Below, one piece after another: positions 53,324 to 61,562 of a stretch of DNA of 64,000 nt (the stretch's first letter is position 1; every line of letters starts with the position of its first letter). The DNA is from SMWD01 sp002729875 (GTDB lineage: Bacteria > Pseudomonadota > Gammaproteobacteria > Steroidobacterales > GCA-2729495). A model generated the notes under the pieces. The model was not told where the DNA came from and ran no database searches. It saw only the letters and a program-made list of their open reading frames with translations. The DNA is taken from assembly GCA_036010905.1 (NCBI GenBank), contig DASCMH010000065.1, positions 100,776-164,775 of the forward strand, read 5' to 3'. The translations under genes were made by a program, and so were the position numbers.

Positions 53324-55885
53324 TCACAGTTCGCGCGCCACTTCCACCCGTTCATAGCACTCGATCTGGTCACCACTCTTGACATCATTATAGTTCTTGA
53401 CGCCGATACCGCATTCAGTGCCTGCCCGCACTTCGTTGACATCATCCTTAAAGCGACGCAGAGATTCGAGCTCACCTTCATAGATCACGACATTGTCACG
53501 CAATACACGAATCGGGTTTGCTTTCTTGACATAACCGTCAACAACAAGACAGCCGGCAATATTACCGAGCTTGGGTGACTTAAAGACGTCCTTGACCTCG
53601 GCGAGACCGACAATTTCTTCTCGCACTTCAGGTTGCAGCAGACCAGTGATTGCCAGTTTGACGTCATCTATTGCTTCATAAATTATGCTGTAGTAGCGTA
53701 TGTCAACGCCTGTTTCTTTTAAAACGGTGCGCGCAGAAGCATCGGCTCGCACGTTAAAGCCAATGATAATAGCTTTGGATGCTGCAGCCAGGTTAACGTC
53801 CGACTCGGTAATTCCGCCGACACCACTTGCGATAACTTTAACCTGTACTTCCTCATGACTGAGTTTCTCGAGCGCATCCCTGATCGCCTCAGTACTGCCA
53901 TGCGCATCAGCCTTGATCATTATCTGTACGGACTGCGTATCAGTTGACTGCATCTGGCTGAAAACATCATCAAGTTTAGCCGCTTGCTGCTTGGCTAATT
54001 TTGCGTCACGCGCCTTGGAATGTCTGAATTCCGCAAGTTCGCGGACTTTTCGTTCATCCTCCAATGCCAGCACGTCATCACCTGCCTCGGGGGTTCCCGC
54101 AAGGCCAAGAACCTGCACCGGCATGGACGGCCCGGCTGATTCAACCCTTTCACCGGTATCATCGAGCATATTGCGAACCCGGCCAAATACCTCTCCGGCA
54201 ACAATTGAATCGCCACGGTTAAGCCGTCCGCGGGTAACCAGGATCGTTGCTACGGCGCCACGGCCTTTCTCCAGTGTTGACTCGATAACAACACCTGCCG
54301 CCAGCCCGGCACCGACCGCCTTGAGATCCTGTAACTCGGCTTGTAACGCCACGGCCTCAAGAAGCTTGTCAATTCCTTCACCGGTCTGTGCGGATACGTT
54401 TACAAACAACGTATCACCGCCCCAGTCATCCGGCACGACTTCCTTGGCAACCAGTTCATTACGTACCCGGTCCGGATCAGCCTCTGGTCTGTCAATCTTA
54501 TTAACGGCAACCACCATAGGTACACCAGCAGCCTTGGCATGCTCGATAGCCTCTTCGGTCTGGGGTTTTACTCCGTCGTCTGCAGCGACCACAAGAATAA
54601 CGATATCAGTTGCTTGCGCACCTCGGGCACGCATGGCCGTAAAGGCAGCATGTCCGGGCGTATCAAGAAAAGTGATTGCAGCGTTAGCGGTCTCTACATG
54701 GTATGCACCAATATGCTGGGTGATACCACCCGCCTCACCTGCCGTCACCTTCGTGCTACGAATGTAGTCCAGCAATGAAGTCTTGCCGTGATCGACATGT
54801 CCCATGATCGTGACGACCGGCGGACGTGCAACCTGGTCACCGCTCGTCGCAACGCTACCAAGAATCTCCGCCTCGATACCGGTATCCTTAATCGGTTTGG
54901 CCGTATGCCCCATTTCTTCAACAACCAGAACCGCTGTGTCCTGATCGATAACCTGGTTAATCGTTGCCATGACACCGAGATTCATCATGGCCCTGATGAC
55001 TTCACTGGCTTTGATCGCCATTTGTTGCGCCAGATCGCCGACACTGATTGATTCAGGAATTTCAACATTGTGAATGACCGGGGCGGTCGGCATCTCAAAC
55101 CCATGCTGCGCATCAACCGTTACTGTCGAAACAGGTCGACGACGACTCTTACGTTTCTTGCGCCGGGTCGAGGAAACATGCAATTCCTTACGCCCATAGC
55201 GAGTACTCTTATCAACTTTCTTATCACCTTTTTTGCCTCGAGCATCATCACTTTTGGCCTTGCCCCGTCCCGCTGGAGCATCACTTTTAACCTTGGGCTG
55301 TTCACCCTTCTGCAACTCGGCACCGACCGTGGCAGCCTGCTCCAGACGTTGACGCTCTTTTTCTTCGTCTTGACGACGTTGCTCCTCAATCAGACGTGCT
55401 TGTTCTGCTGCCTTCTTCTTTTCCTCCTCTTCATCCTTGATGCGCTGAACTTCGGCTTCCCTGGCTTCACGCTCGGCCTCTAGGGCACGCTCCTGCTCGA
55501 GTCGCTCCTGAATCTCAGCTGCACGTTGCTGGTCAATTGCCTCTTGCTCTTTGCGTGCGTCATCCTCAAGGGCGCCACGGTTTACGTAGGTTCGTTTTTT
55601 ACGAACTTCCACATTAACCATTCTGGAACGCCCCTGGGTACCGGATAGCCTGAGCTCACTCTGAGAGCGGCGCTGCAGAGTAATCTTTTTCGGTGTGACC
55701 TTGGTCGATTCACCCACACGACCATGGCTGCGACGCAGATATGTCAGCAATTCCATTTTTGCATCATCAGTGATGATCGCATCAGGACCGCCGTTTTCGA
55801 TGCCCGCCTCATCGAGTTGCACCAGTAACCGGTCAACCGGAACTTTCAGCACTTCAGCAAATTGGGAGATTGTCACATCGGACAT
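53324..55885 (-). CDS. infB: Translation initiation factor IF-2
   Basis: This GTPase delivers fMet-tRNA to the 30S subunit. Its 853 residues have an N-terminal IF2N domain (TISQFAEVLKVPVDRLLVQL), a long charged E/K/R-rich helix (about 115-200), a second IF2N (SVGDLAQQMAIKASEVIRAM), G1 GHVDHGKTSLLDYI, G3 DTPGHAAF, G4 NKID, then domains II-IV ending in the initiator-tRNA-binding C2 domain. It is co-encoded with tRNA-fMet, the tRNA it binds. Confidence 0.97.
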   Translation of the reverse strand: MSDVTISQFAEVLKVPVDRLLVQLDEAGIENGGPDAIITDDAKMELLTYLRRSHGRVGESTKVTPKKITLQRRSQSELRLSGTQGRSRMVNVEVRKKRTYVNRGALEDDARKEQEAIDQQRAAEIQERLEQERALEAEREAREAEVQRIKDEEEEKKKAAEQARLIEEQRRQDEEKERQRLEQAATVGAELQKGEQPKVKSDAPAGRGKAKSDDARGKKGDKKVDKSTRYGRKELHVSSTRRKKRKSRRRPVSTVTVDAQHGFEMPTAPVIHNVEIPESISVGDLAQQMAIKASEVIRAMMNLGVMATINQVIDQDTAVLVVEEMGHTAKPIKDTGIEAEILGSVATSGDQVARPPVVTIMGHVDHGKTSLLDYIRSTKVTAGEAGGITQHIGAYHVETANAAITFLDTPGHAAFTAMRARGAQATDIVILVVAADDGVKPQTEEAIEHAKAAGVPMVVAVNKIDRPEADPDRVRNELVAKEVVPDDWGGDTLFVNVSAQTGEGIDKLLEAVALQAELQDLKAVGAGLAAGVVIESTLEKGRGAVATILVTRGRLNRGDSIVAGEVFGRVRNMLDDTGERVESAGPSMPVQVLGLAGTPEAGDDVLALEDERKVRELAEFRHSKARDAKLAKQQAAKLDDVFSQMQSTDTQSVQIMIKADAHGSTEAIRDALEKLSHEEVQVKVIASGVGGITESDVNLAAASKAIIIGFNVRADASARTVLKETGVDIRYYSIIYEAIDDVKLAITGLLQPEVREEIVGLAEVKDVFKSPKLGNIAGCLVVDGYVKKANPIRVLRDNVVIYEGELESLRRFKDDVNEVRAGTECGIGVKNYNDVKSGDQIECYERVEVAREL

Positions 55886-55913
55886 GAAAAATTACTCCAC
55901 CGGTAAACGGCCG

Positions 55914-57428
55914 TTAATCGGCCGTTACCTCATCTTCGTTCTTGAACCAGATTTCTCTGGCAGTCATGATCAGCTTGCCCGCCCGTTCACTGTCAAGATC
56001 TTCAATATCTTCAAGTTCATCAACTGCCTGGTCCGCAAGATCTTCACGGGTAACAATCCCCTTGCTGGCCAAAACGAATGCAAGGGCGCGATCCATACCT
56101 TCAAGTCCGAGCAAATCCTCGGCCGGTTCGGCACCGTCAATAACCTCCTCACTGACAATAGCCCGCGTCAACAGGACGTCTCGCGCCCGGTTGCGCAACT
56201 CGTCAACAATTCCCTCATCGAACTCTTCGACACTTAGCAACTCGGATGTCGGTACGTAGGCAACTTCTTCGATACTAGAAAATCCTTCCTGAACCAGGAT
56301 CAAGGCAACATCTTCATCGACATCAAGTTGCTCCATGAACATTGCCAGAAGCTCACGTGCCTCACCTTCGCTCTTTTCATCAGCGTCTGCTTCGCTCATG
56401 ACATTGAGTTCCCAACCGGTTAACTCACTTGCCAGACGAATGTTCTGCCCGCCACGGCCAATAGCCTGCGACAACTTATCTTCTTCAACGGCAACATCCA
56501 TGCTGTGTTTTTCTTCATCAACAACAATTGATGTGACTTCGGCCGGTGACATTGCATTAATAACAAACTGGGCCGGGTTATCATCCCACAGGATGATATC
56601 TACACGTTCCCCGGCCAATTCATTCGAGACCGCCTGAACGCGGGACCCTCGCATACCAACGCACGCACCGACCGGGTCGATACGTGTATCGTTACTTTTG
56701 ACCGCGATTTTGGCACGTAGCCCCGGATCACGTGCTGCGCCAAGGATCTCGATCAGGCCTTCACCAACTTCTGGCACCTCAATCTTGAATAATTCATGCA
56801 GAAACTGGGGTGACGAACGAGTCAGGAACAATTGTGGCCCGCGTTGCTCTGAACGGACCTCATGCAGCAATGCCTTGATACGATCATTATGGCGGACTGG
56901 TTCACGTGGAATCATGTCTTCACGCGGCACAAATCCCTCAGCGCTGCCACCGAGATCGACATAGACCCCGTTGCGATCAACCCGCTTGACTATGCCGCTG
57001 ATTAACTCGCCTTCACGCTCCTGATACTCCTCAACGATCATGGCGCGCTCGGCTTCACGAACTTTCTGGACGATGACCTGCTTGGCTGTCTGGGCTGCAA
57101 TCCGGCCAAACCCGACTGATTCAATCGGTTCCTCTACATAGCCACCCTCTTCAGCATCCGGATCAAGATCTATGGCATCAATCATGCGCAGTTCACAATC
57201 AGGCGTTTCAAGCTCCGTAGACTCATCGGCAAACACCTTCCAGCGGCGAAACGTATCGTAATCGCCGGTTTCACGATCAATGCTTACCCGCACATCAACC
57301 TCTTGGGCGCCGTAACGCTTGCACGTAGCCATCGCCAGTGCCGCTTCGATCGCCTCAAATATGATTGATTCATCGACGCCCTTCTCGTTGGAGACGGCAT
57401 CGACAACCATTAATATTTCTTTGCTCAT
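55914..57428 (-). CDS. nusA: Transcription termination/antitermination factor NusA
   Basis: This 504-residue protein has an N-terminal RNAP-binding domain (KEILMVVDAVSNEKGVDESI), an S1 domain (ISGIVKRVDRNGVYVDLGGS), KH1/KH2 (VGACVGMRGSRVQAVSNELA; SQAIGRGGQNIRLASELTG) and two C-terminal acidic repeats (about 360-504) that relieve autoinhibition by binding alpha-CTD. NusA stimulates hairpin termination. The leader of its own operon here contains tandem terminators, suggesting autoregulation. Confidence 0.97.
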   Translation of the reverse strand: MSKEILMVVDAVSNEKGVDESIIFEAIEAALAMATCKRYGAQEVDVRVSIDRETGDYDTFRRWKVFADESTELETPDCELRMIDAIDLDPDAEEGGYVEEPIESVGFGRIAAQTAKQVIVQKVREAERAMIVEEYQEREGELISGIVKRVDRNGVYVDLGGSAEGFVPREDMIPREPVRHNDRIKALLHEVRSEQRGPQLFLTRSSPQFLHELFKIEVPEVGEGLIEILGAARDPGLRAKIAVKSNDTRIDPVGACVGMRGSRVQAVSNELAGERVDIILWDDNPAQFVINAMSPAEVTSIVVDEEKHSMDVAVEEDKLSQAIGRGGQNIRLASELTGWELNVMSEADADEKSEGEARELLAMFMEQLDVDEDVALILVQEGFSSIEEVAYVPTSELLSVEEFDEGIVDELRNRARDVLLTRAIVSEEVIDGAEPAEDLLGLEGMDRALAFVLASKGIVTREDLADQAVDELEDIEDLDSERAGKLIMTAREIWFKNEDEVTAD

Positions 57429-57451
57429 ACTAAATAAACCCGCGTTTTGCT

Positions 57452-57934
57452 CTAAGCCGTGCCTGCCTGGAGATACTCATTCCAATCCGGCACCAACCGT
57501 GCAACTTCAATGTTGCCCAACTCCACCGAAATCGTCTCATGCTCTGCCCGTATATTGATGACATCCTCATCCCGGCCAAGTAATTGCCCGCGAATACGGC
57601 GCCGCCCAGCGACCAGTCGCCTGAATCGCACCTTGATCATGCCACCGGCAAACCGGTCAAAGTGTTCCGGTTTGACGAGCTTACGATCCGCTCCGGGTGA
57701 CGACACTTCGAGGTTGTAGTTTCCGGCAATCGGATCCTCAACATCGAGCAACGCACTAACCTGCTGACTGACCTGACTGCAATCGTCCAGCGTAATACCC
57801 CCCGGTTGATCGATAAATAACCGCAGCAATCCGTGTCCGTGGCTCAAATTAGCCTCGAGATCGGTCAACTCATAACCAAGCGCCTCAACCTCCGGCTCAA
57901 GCAGATCGATCAGTTGTTCGCGTATTACACTCAT
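57452..57934 (-). CDS. rimP: Ribosome maturation factor RimP
   Basis: This is a 160-residue 30S assembly factor from the ATG at 57934 (MSVIREQLIDLLEPEVEALG). Seen: GHGLLRLFIDQPGGITLDDC, VEDPIAGNYNLEVSSPGADR and the C-terminal SH3-like RRIRGQLLGRDEDVINIRAE. The frame is open upstream through a terminator hairpin to 57982, so the longer reading is rejected. nusA follows 23 bp downstream. Confidence 0.95.
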   Translation of the reverse strand: MSVIREQLIDLLEPEVEALGYELTDLEANLSHGHGLLRLFIDQPGGITLDDCSQVSQQVSALLDVEDPIAGNYNLEVSSPGADRKLVKPEHFDRFAGGMIKVRFRRLVAGRRRIRGQLLGRDEDVINIRAEHETISVELGNIEVARLVPDWNEYLQAGTA

Positions 57935-57967
57935 TCCATCATTCCACCCGGAACCGTTCTCCGGGAT

Positions 57968-57988
57968 AAAAAAATGGGCCAACGGCCC
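57968..57988 (-). terminator. Intrinsic terminator/attenuator directly before rimP
   Basis: GGGCC (57976-57980) and GGCCC (57984-57988) pair across AAC. On the minus strand ATTTTTTT follows. It lies 34 nt before the rimP start codon, so it must be read through for the operon to be expressed from upstream. Confidence 0.8.
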
Positions 57989-58061
57989 ACATCCAAATCA
58001 ACCACCACCGCACAGTCTGTGATTCTCCCCGGCATCCGGGTCAGCTCCAGCGGCACTGCGG

Positions 58062-58087
58062 GCAAATAAAAAGCCCCATCCGGGGCC
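58062..58087 (-). terminator. Second intrinsic terminator in the rimP leader
   Basis: GCCCC-GGAT-GGGGC (58073-58086 on the complementary strand) is followed on the minus strand by TTTTTATTTG. With the terminator at 57968-57988 it forms a tandem pair, like the t1/t2 arrangement remembered from the E. coli metY-rimP leader. Confidence 0.8.
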
Positions 58088-58307
58088 TACACTAATGACG
58101 CCTGGGCAGGAAAATTTGTCACGCCATTACTAACATAAAACACTACAAACTTCGCCTAAACCTATGATTCTCAAGTAGAAACAAAAGGCATTCCGGTCCC
58201 GTTTATTACCCGGATCAGTATTTTAGCAAAGGCGGGGCAGAAATGGCACTTACTGAAGAGATAAATGCACAGGATTCGTGCCGCTGCCGTAAAGATGGCC
58301 CATTAAA

Positions 58308-58354
58308 GGGGCAGAATTTGAATCTGCGAACTCTGCTCGTCGGGCTCATAACCC
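58308..58354. pseudogene. Rearranged tRNA-fMet relic with inverted anticodon arm
   Basis: 58308-58331 matches the T-arm/acceptor part of tRNA-fMet (58403-58426) in the same orientation at 21 of 24 positions. 58335-58354 is an exact 20-nt reverse complement of tRNA positions 58430-58449 (anticodon arm and end of the D stem). The relic T stem GCAGA/TCTGC keeps all five pairs because both strands changed relative to GCAGG/CCTGC. In the operon RNA the relic carries antisense to the fMet anticodon arm. It may be a decayed second tRNA copy or a functional leader element. Confidence 0.7.
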
Positions 58355-58356
58355 AG

Positions 58357-58381
58357 TGAGAAAAAGCGCCCTGATGGACGC
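58357..58381 (-). terminator. Intrinsic terminator after tRNA-fMet
   Basis: On the minus strand GCGTCC-ATCA-GGGCGC (58366-58381, one G-T pair) is followed by TTTTTCTC. It lies 14 nt beyond the tRNA CCA and separates it from the relic and the rimP operon. Confidence 0.72.
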
Positions 58382-58394
58382 CGTGCGGAAAAAT

Positions 58395-58471
58395 TGGTAG
58401 CGGGGGCAGGATTTGAACCTGCGACCTTCGGGTTATGAGCCCGACGAGCTGCCAGACTGCTCCACCCCGCA
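58395..58471 (-). tRNA. Initiator tRNA-fMet (CAT)
   Basis: This is a 77-nt cloverleaf with encoded CCA. Initiator hallmarks: an unpaired first base pair (T1 opposite T72, rather than the usual C1/A72), and three G-C pairs in the anticodon stem (GGG CTCATAA CCC). The D arm is GAGCAGTCTGGCAGCTC and the T arm GCAGGTTCAAATCCTGC. It heads the rimP-nusA-infB operon, as metY does in E. coli. Confidence 0.96.
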
Positions 58472-58485
58472 CCGACAGGCTGCGC

Positions 58486-58514
58486 AGTCTACCCGGTTAA
58501 CCGTAGCCCCGCAA
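58486..58514 (-). promoter_or_regulatory. Candidate promoter for tRNA-fMet / rimP operon
   Basis: On the minus strand TTGCGG (58509-58514), a 17-nt spacer and TAGACT (58486-58491) are followed by a GC-rich discriminator. The tRNA begins 15 nt past the -10. This is a good fit for a stringently controlled stable-RNA promoter. Confidence 0.6.
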
Positions 58515-58559
58515 CGGGAAAATGCTGCTTTTTAAACGCAATTTCAATAAGCCCCTGGC

Positions 58560-59996
58560 TCAGGCAAACACCTGTGCGCAAATGGCAATCAGACGATCCG
58601 GGAACAGGCCAAGTCCGAGCACTACCAGCCCGTTGATACTGAGCCCGAGCCGCAGATCTGCAGGGGCTTTAAGTGCAATAACCTGCTCAGGCTCATCGAA
58701 ATACATCAACTTGATGACGCGAAGGTAATAAAATGCACCGATGACGGAAAACAGCACGCCGATAACTGCGAGCCACACATGCCCCTGCTCAAGCAATGCC
58801 TGCAGCACCCACCATTTCGCGTAGAAGCCGGCCAATGGCGGAACGCCAATCATGCTGAGCATCAATAACATCATAATGAAAGCAAACCATGGGCTGCGTT
58901 TATTCAGACCCTTGAAGTCATCAAGATAATCAGCATCGAACCCTTTGCGACTGAGCAGGATTAGCATCCCGAAGGCGCCGGCGGCCATGACCACATAAAT
59001 GATCGTATAGAACAACGATGCCTGAAGCCCGGCCTGTGAACCGACCAGCAAGCCAAGGAATATAAAGCCGACATGCCCGACCGTAGAATAAGCCAACATA
59101 CGACGAATATTGGTTTGCGCGATGGCGACAAGATTACCGATCGATAACGACAAAACAGCCAGGATAACCAGCATCGGTTCCCAGCCCGGCGCTGCCGGCC
59201 CCAGACCCTCGACCAGCACCCGAATTGCCAGTGCGATCGCAGCAAGCTTCGGCGCAGTACCGACAAACAGCGTGACACAGGTTGGCGCGCCGTTGTAAAC
59301 ATCGGGTAGCCACATATGAAACGGTACGGCACCAAACTTGAAAGCAATTCCGGCAACAATGAATGCCAGCGCCACCAGTAATGCCGTCTCATTAGCCGCG
59401 CCGCCTGCCAGCACCGCGTTGATCTCGGGGAACTGCAGACTGCCCGTCACGCCATAAACAATTGAAATACCGTAAAGCAAAGTACCCGACGCAATCGCAC
59501 CGAGGACAAAATATTTAATAGCCGCCTCAGCCGCAACCGGCGAGTTGCGATCAAATGCAACCAGTGCATACAAAGATAGCGACAAGATTTCAAGGCCGAG
59601 ATACATCGTCAGCATGCTGTAAGCTGAAATCATGACCATCATGCCAAGCAAGGCGAACAACCCGAGCAGAAAATACTCGCCCTTGTACACGCCCCGGTCT
59701 TTCAAATAGCCACGCGAGTATACGAACACGGTCGCAACAACAGCCAATGCGATTAATTTCAGCACCCGGGCCATCGGATCAACCACAAAACTGCCGCTGA
59801 AAGTCACTTGCTGCCCATCGGCGCCGATGCCACCGGCAACCCACGCGGTCAGCCCCAGCACCACCATGGTCAGCAAATAAGTCACATCGCGCGCTCGATC
59901 CGAAACATACAAATCGGCAATGAGTACCACACACAAACCAATGCCAAGAACAATCTCAGCCATAGCCGGGCCTAAGTCAGGAGTTACAAATGCCAT
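58560..59996 (-). CDS. nuoN: NADH-quinone oxidoreductase subunit N
   Basis: This antiporter-like proton-pumping membrane subunit of complex I has 478 residues and about 14 helices. Seen: EYFLLGLFALLGMMVMISAY, LEILSLSLYALVAFDR with the key helix-5 Glu, KYFVLGAIASGTLLYG with helix-7 Lys, and KFGAVPFHMWLPDVYNGAP. It is the last gene of nuo. tRNA-fMet follows 88 bp downstream. Confidence 0.96.
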   Translation of the reverse strand: MAFVTPDLGPAMAEIVLGIGLCVVLIADLYVSDRARDVTYLLTMVVLGLTAWVAGGIGADGQQVTFSGSFVVDPMARVLKLIALAVVATVFVYSRGYLKDRGVYKGEYFLLGLFALLGMMVMISAYSMLTMYLGLEILSLSLYALVAFDRNSPVAAEAAIKYFVLGAIASGTLLYGISIVYGVTGSLQFPEINAVLAGGAANETALLVALAFIVAGIAFKFGAVPFHMWLPDVYNGAPTCVTLFVGTAPKLAAIALAIRVLVEGLGPAAPGWEPMLVILAVLSLSIGNLVAIAQTNIRRMLAYSTVGHVGFIFLGLLVGSQAGLQASLFYTIIYVVMAAGAFGMLILLSRKGFDADYLDDFKGLNKRSPWFAFIMMLLMLSMIGVPPLAGFYAKWWVLQALLEQGHVWLAVIGVLFSVIGAFYYLRVIKLMYFDEPEQVIALKAPADLRLGLSINGLVVLGLGLFPDRLIAICAQVFA

Positions 59997-60014
59997 CTGT
60001 CTATGGTTGCCCCA

Positions 60015-61538
60015 TCAGAATTTTTGCTGCATGACGTGTTCAACAAGATTTTCGACCGAAGCCGTCATGACCTCAACGAGTGGTGCGGGCCACAGTCCGA
60101 GGCCCAGAACAAAAACTGCCAGTAGCGCCAGGACCAGAAACTCACGTGCTGTAATGTCAGCCAACGATGCGACACCCTCGTTGGCTACCGCTCCGAATAT
60201 CACCCGCTTGACCATCCAAAGCGTATAAGCTGCGCCAAGAATCAGCGTCGTTGCCGCCAGGAATGCATACCAGAAATTGGCCTTAAAGCTCGACAAAATG
60301 ACGAGAAACTCGCCGACAAAACCGGATGTGCCCGGTAACCCGGCATTGGCCAGGGCAAAAAACACCATAAATGCCGCAAACTTCGGCATCGTATTAATAA
60401 CACCGCCATAGTCCGCAATCTGCCGACTGTGCAATCGGTCATACATGACACCGACACACAGGAACAGCGCTGCTGAGATAAATCCGTGCGAAATCATCTG
60501 CACCATTCCGCCCGTAACGCCCATGACAATACCGTCGGTCGCACCGGTAGTGGAAAAAATTTTCCAGGCGATGAAAAATCCCAGGGTAACAAAACCCATA
60601 TGCGCAATAGATGAATAAGCAATCAGCTTTTTCATATCCTGTTGCACGAGGGCTACGAAACCTATGTAGACGACAGCCACCAGCGACAAACCAATCATCA
60701 GGATATCAAGGGAATGACTCGCGTCCGGAGTGATCGGCAGGCTAAACCTCACAAAACCGTAGCCACCCATCTTCAGCAGAACCGCAGCAAGAATAACTGA
60801 ACCACCCGTCGGGGCTTCGACGTGGGCATCCGGCAACCAGGTATGCACAGGCCACATCGGCACCTTGACCGCAAAGGCAACCAGGAAGGCCAGGAATATC
60901 GGGATCTGTTGCTCAAGACTCAACGGTGCTGCATGAAAATCGAGAATGCTGTAACTACCGGTCTGCAGGTAGAGGTAGATCAGCGCAATCAGCATGAATA
61001 CTGAACCGAGAAATGTATACAGGAAGAACTTCAGGGTTGCATAAACCCGCCGCTCACCGCCCCAGATACCGATAATGACAAACATCGGCACCAGCATTGC
61101 CTCCCAGAACACATAAAACAGCAGGGCATCAAGCGCGGCAAATACGCCGATCATCAATCCCTCCAGTATCAGGAAGGCACCGAAATACTGTGCCGGGTGT
61201 TTCTTGATGACATCCCAACCGGCAATGATGATGATAGGCGTTAAAAACGTGGTCAGGATAATGAGTGGCATCGAAAAACCATCGACACCGAGAAAATACT
61301 CGACCTTGAACGCACTAATCCACGATGTTCGTTCAACAAACTGCATGGCTGCGGTCAAGGACTCAAAACCCGTATATAACGACAAGCTGATGATGAACGT
61401 GATGATTGCGATCACCAGAGACAGCCAGCGCTCAACCGGGAATCCAGACTGCTGAGTCGTCTCGTCTCCCCGACCGGTCAGCAAAACGATAACCCCGCCG
61501 ATGATTGGCAACCAGATTAATGTGCTAAGAAGTCCCAC
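60015..61538 (-). CDS. nuoM: NADH-quinone oxidoreductase subunit M
   Basis: This 507-residue antiporter-like subunit has FYVFWEAMLVPMFVIIGIWG (helix-5 Glu), RRVYATLKFFLYTFLGSVFM, KVPMWPVHTWLPDAHVEAPT (broken helix 7/8) and DMKKLIAYSSIAHMGFVTLG. It lies between nuoL (24 bp) and nuoN (18 bp). Confidence 0.96.
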   Translation of the reverse strand: MGLLSTLIWLPIIGGVIVLLTGRGDETTQQSGFPVERWLSLVIAIITFIISLSLYTGFESLTAAMQFVERTSWISAFKVEYFLGVDGFSMPLIILTTFLTPIIIIAGWDVIKKHPAQYFGAFLILEGLMIGVFAALDALLFYVFWEAMLVPMFVIIGIWGGERRVYATLKFFLYTFLGSVFMLIALIYLYLQTGSYSILDFHAAPLSLEQQIPIFLAFLVAFAVKVPMWPVHTWLPDAHVEAPTGGSVILAAVLLKMGGYGFVRFSLPITPDASHSLDILMIGLSLVAVVYIGFVALVQQDMKKLIAYSSIAHMGFVTLGFFIAWKIFSTTGATDGIVMGVTGGMVQMISHGFISAALFLCVGVMYDRLHSRQIADYGGVINTMPKFAAFMVFFALANAGLPGTSGFVGEFLVILSSFKANFWYAFLAATTLILGAAYTLWMVKRVIFGAVANEGVASLADITAREFLVLALLAVFVLGLGLWPAPLVEVMTASVENLVEHVMQQKF

Positions 61539-61562
61539 TGTTTTCCTTCGGTTCCGTGCGGC

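Noticed and set aside
57935..57982. N-terminal extension of RimP from 57982
   Set aside because: The extra 16 codons would read through an intrinsic terminator hairpin, and family similarity begins at 57934.
58215..58472. 85-codon minus-strand frame
   Set aside because: It runs through tRNA-fMet, its terminator and the tRNA relic, so it is not coding.
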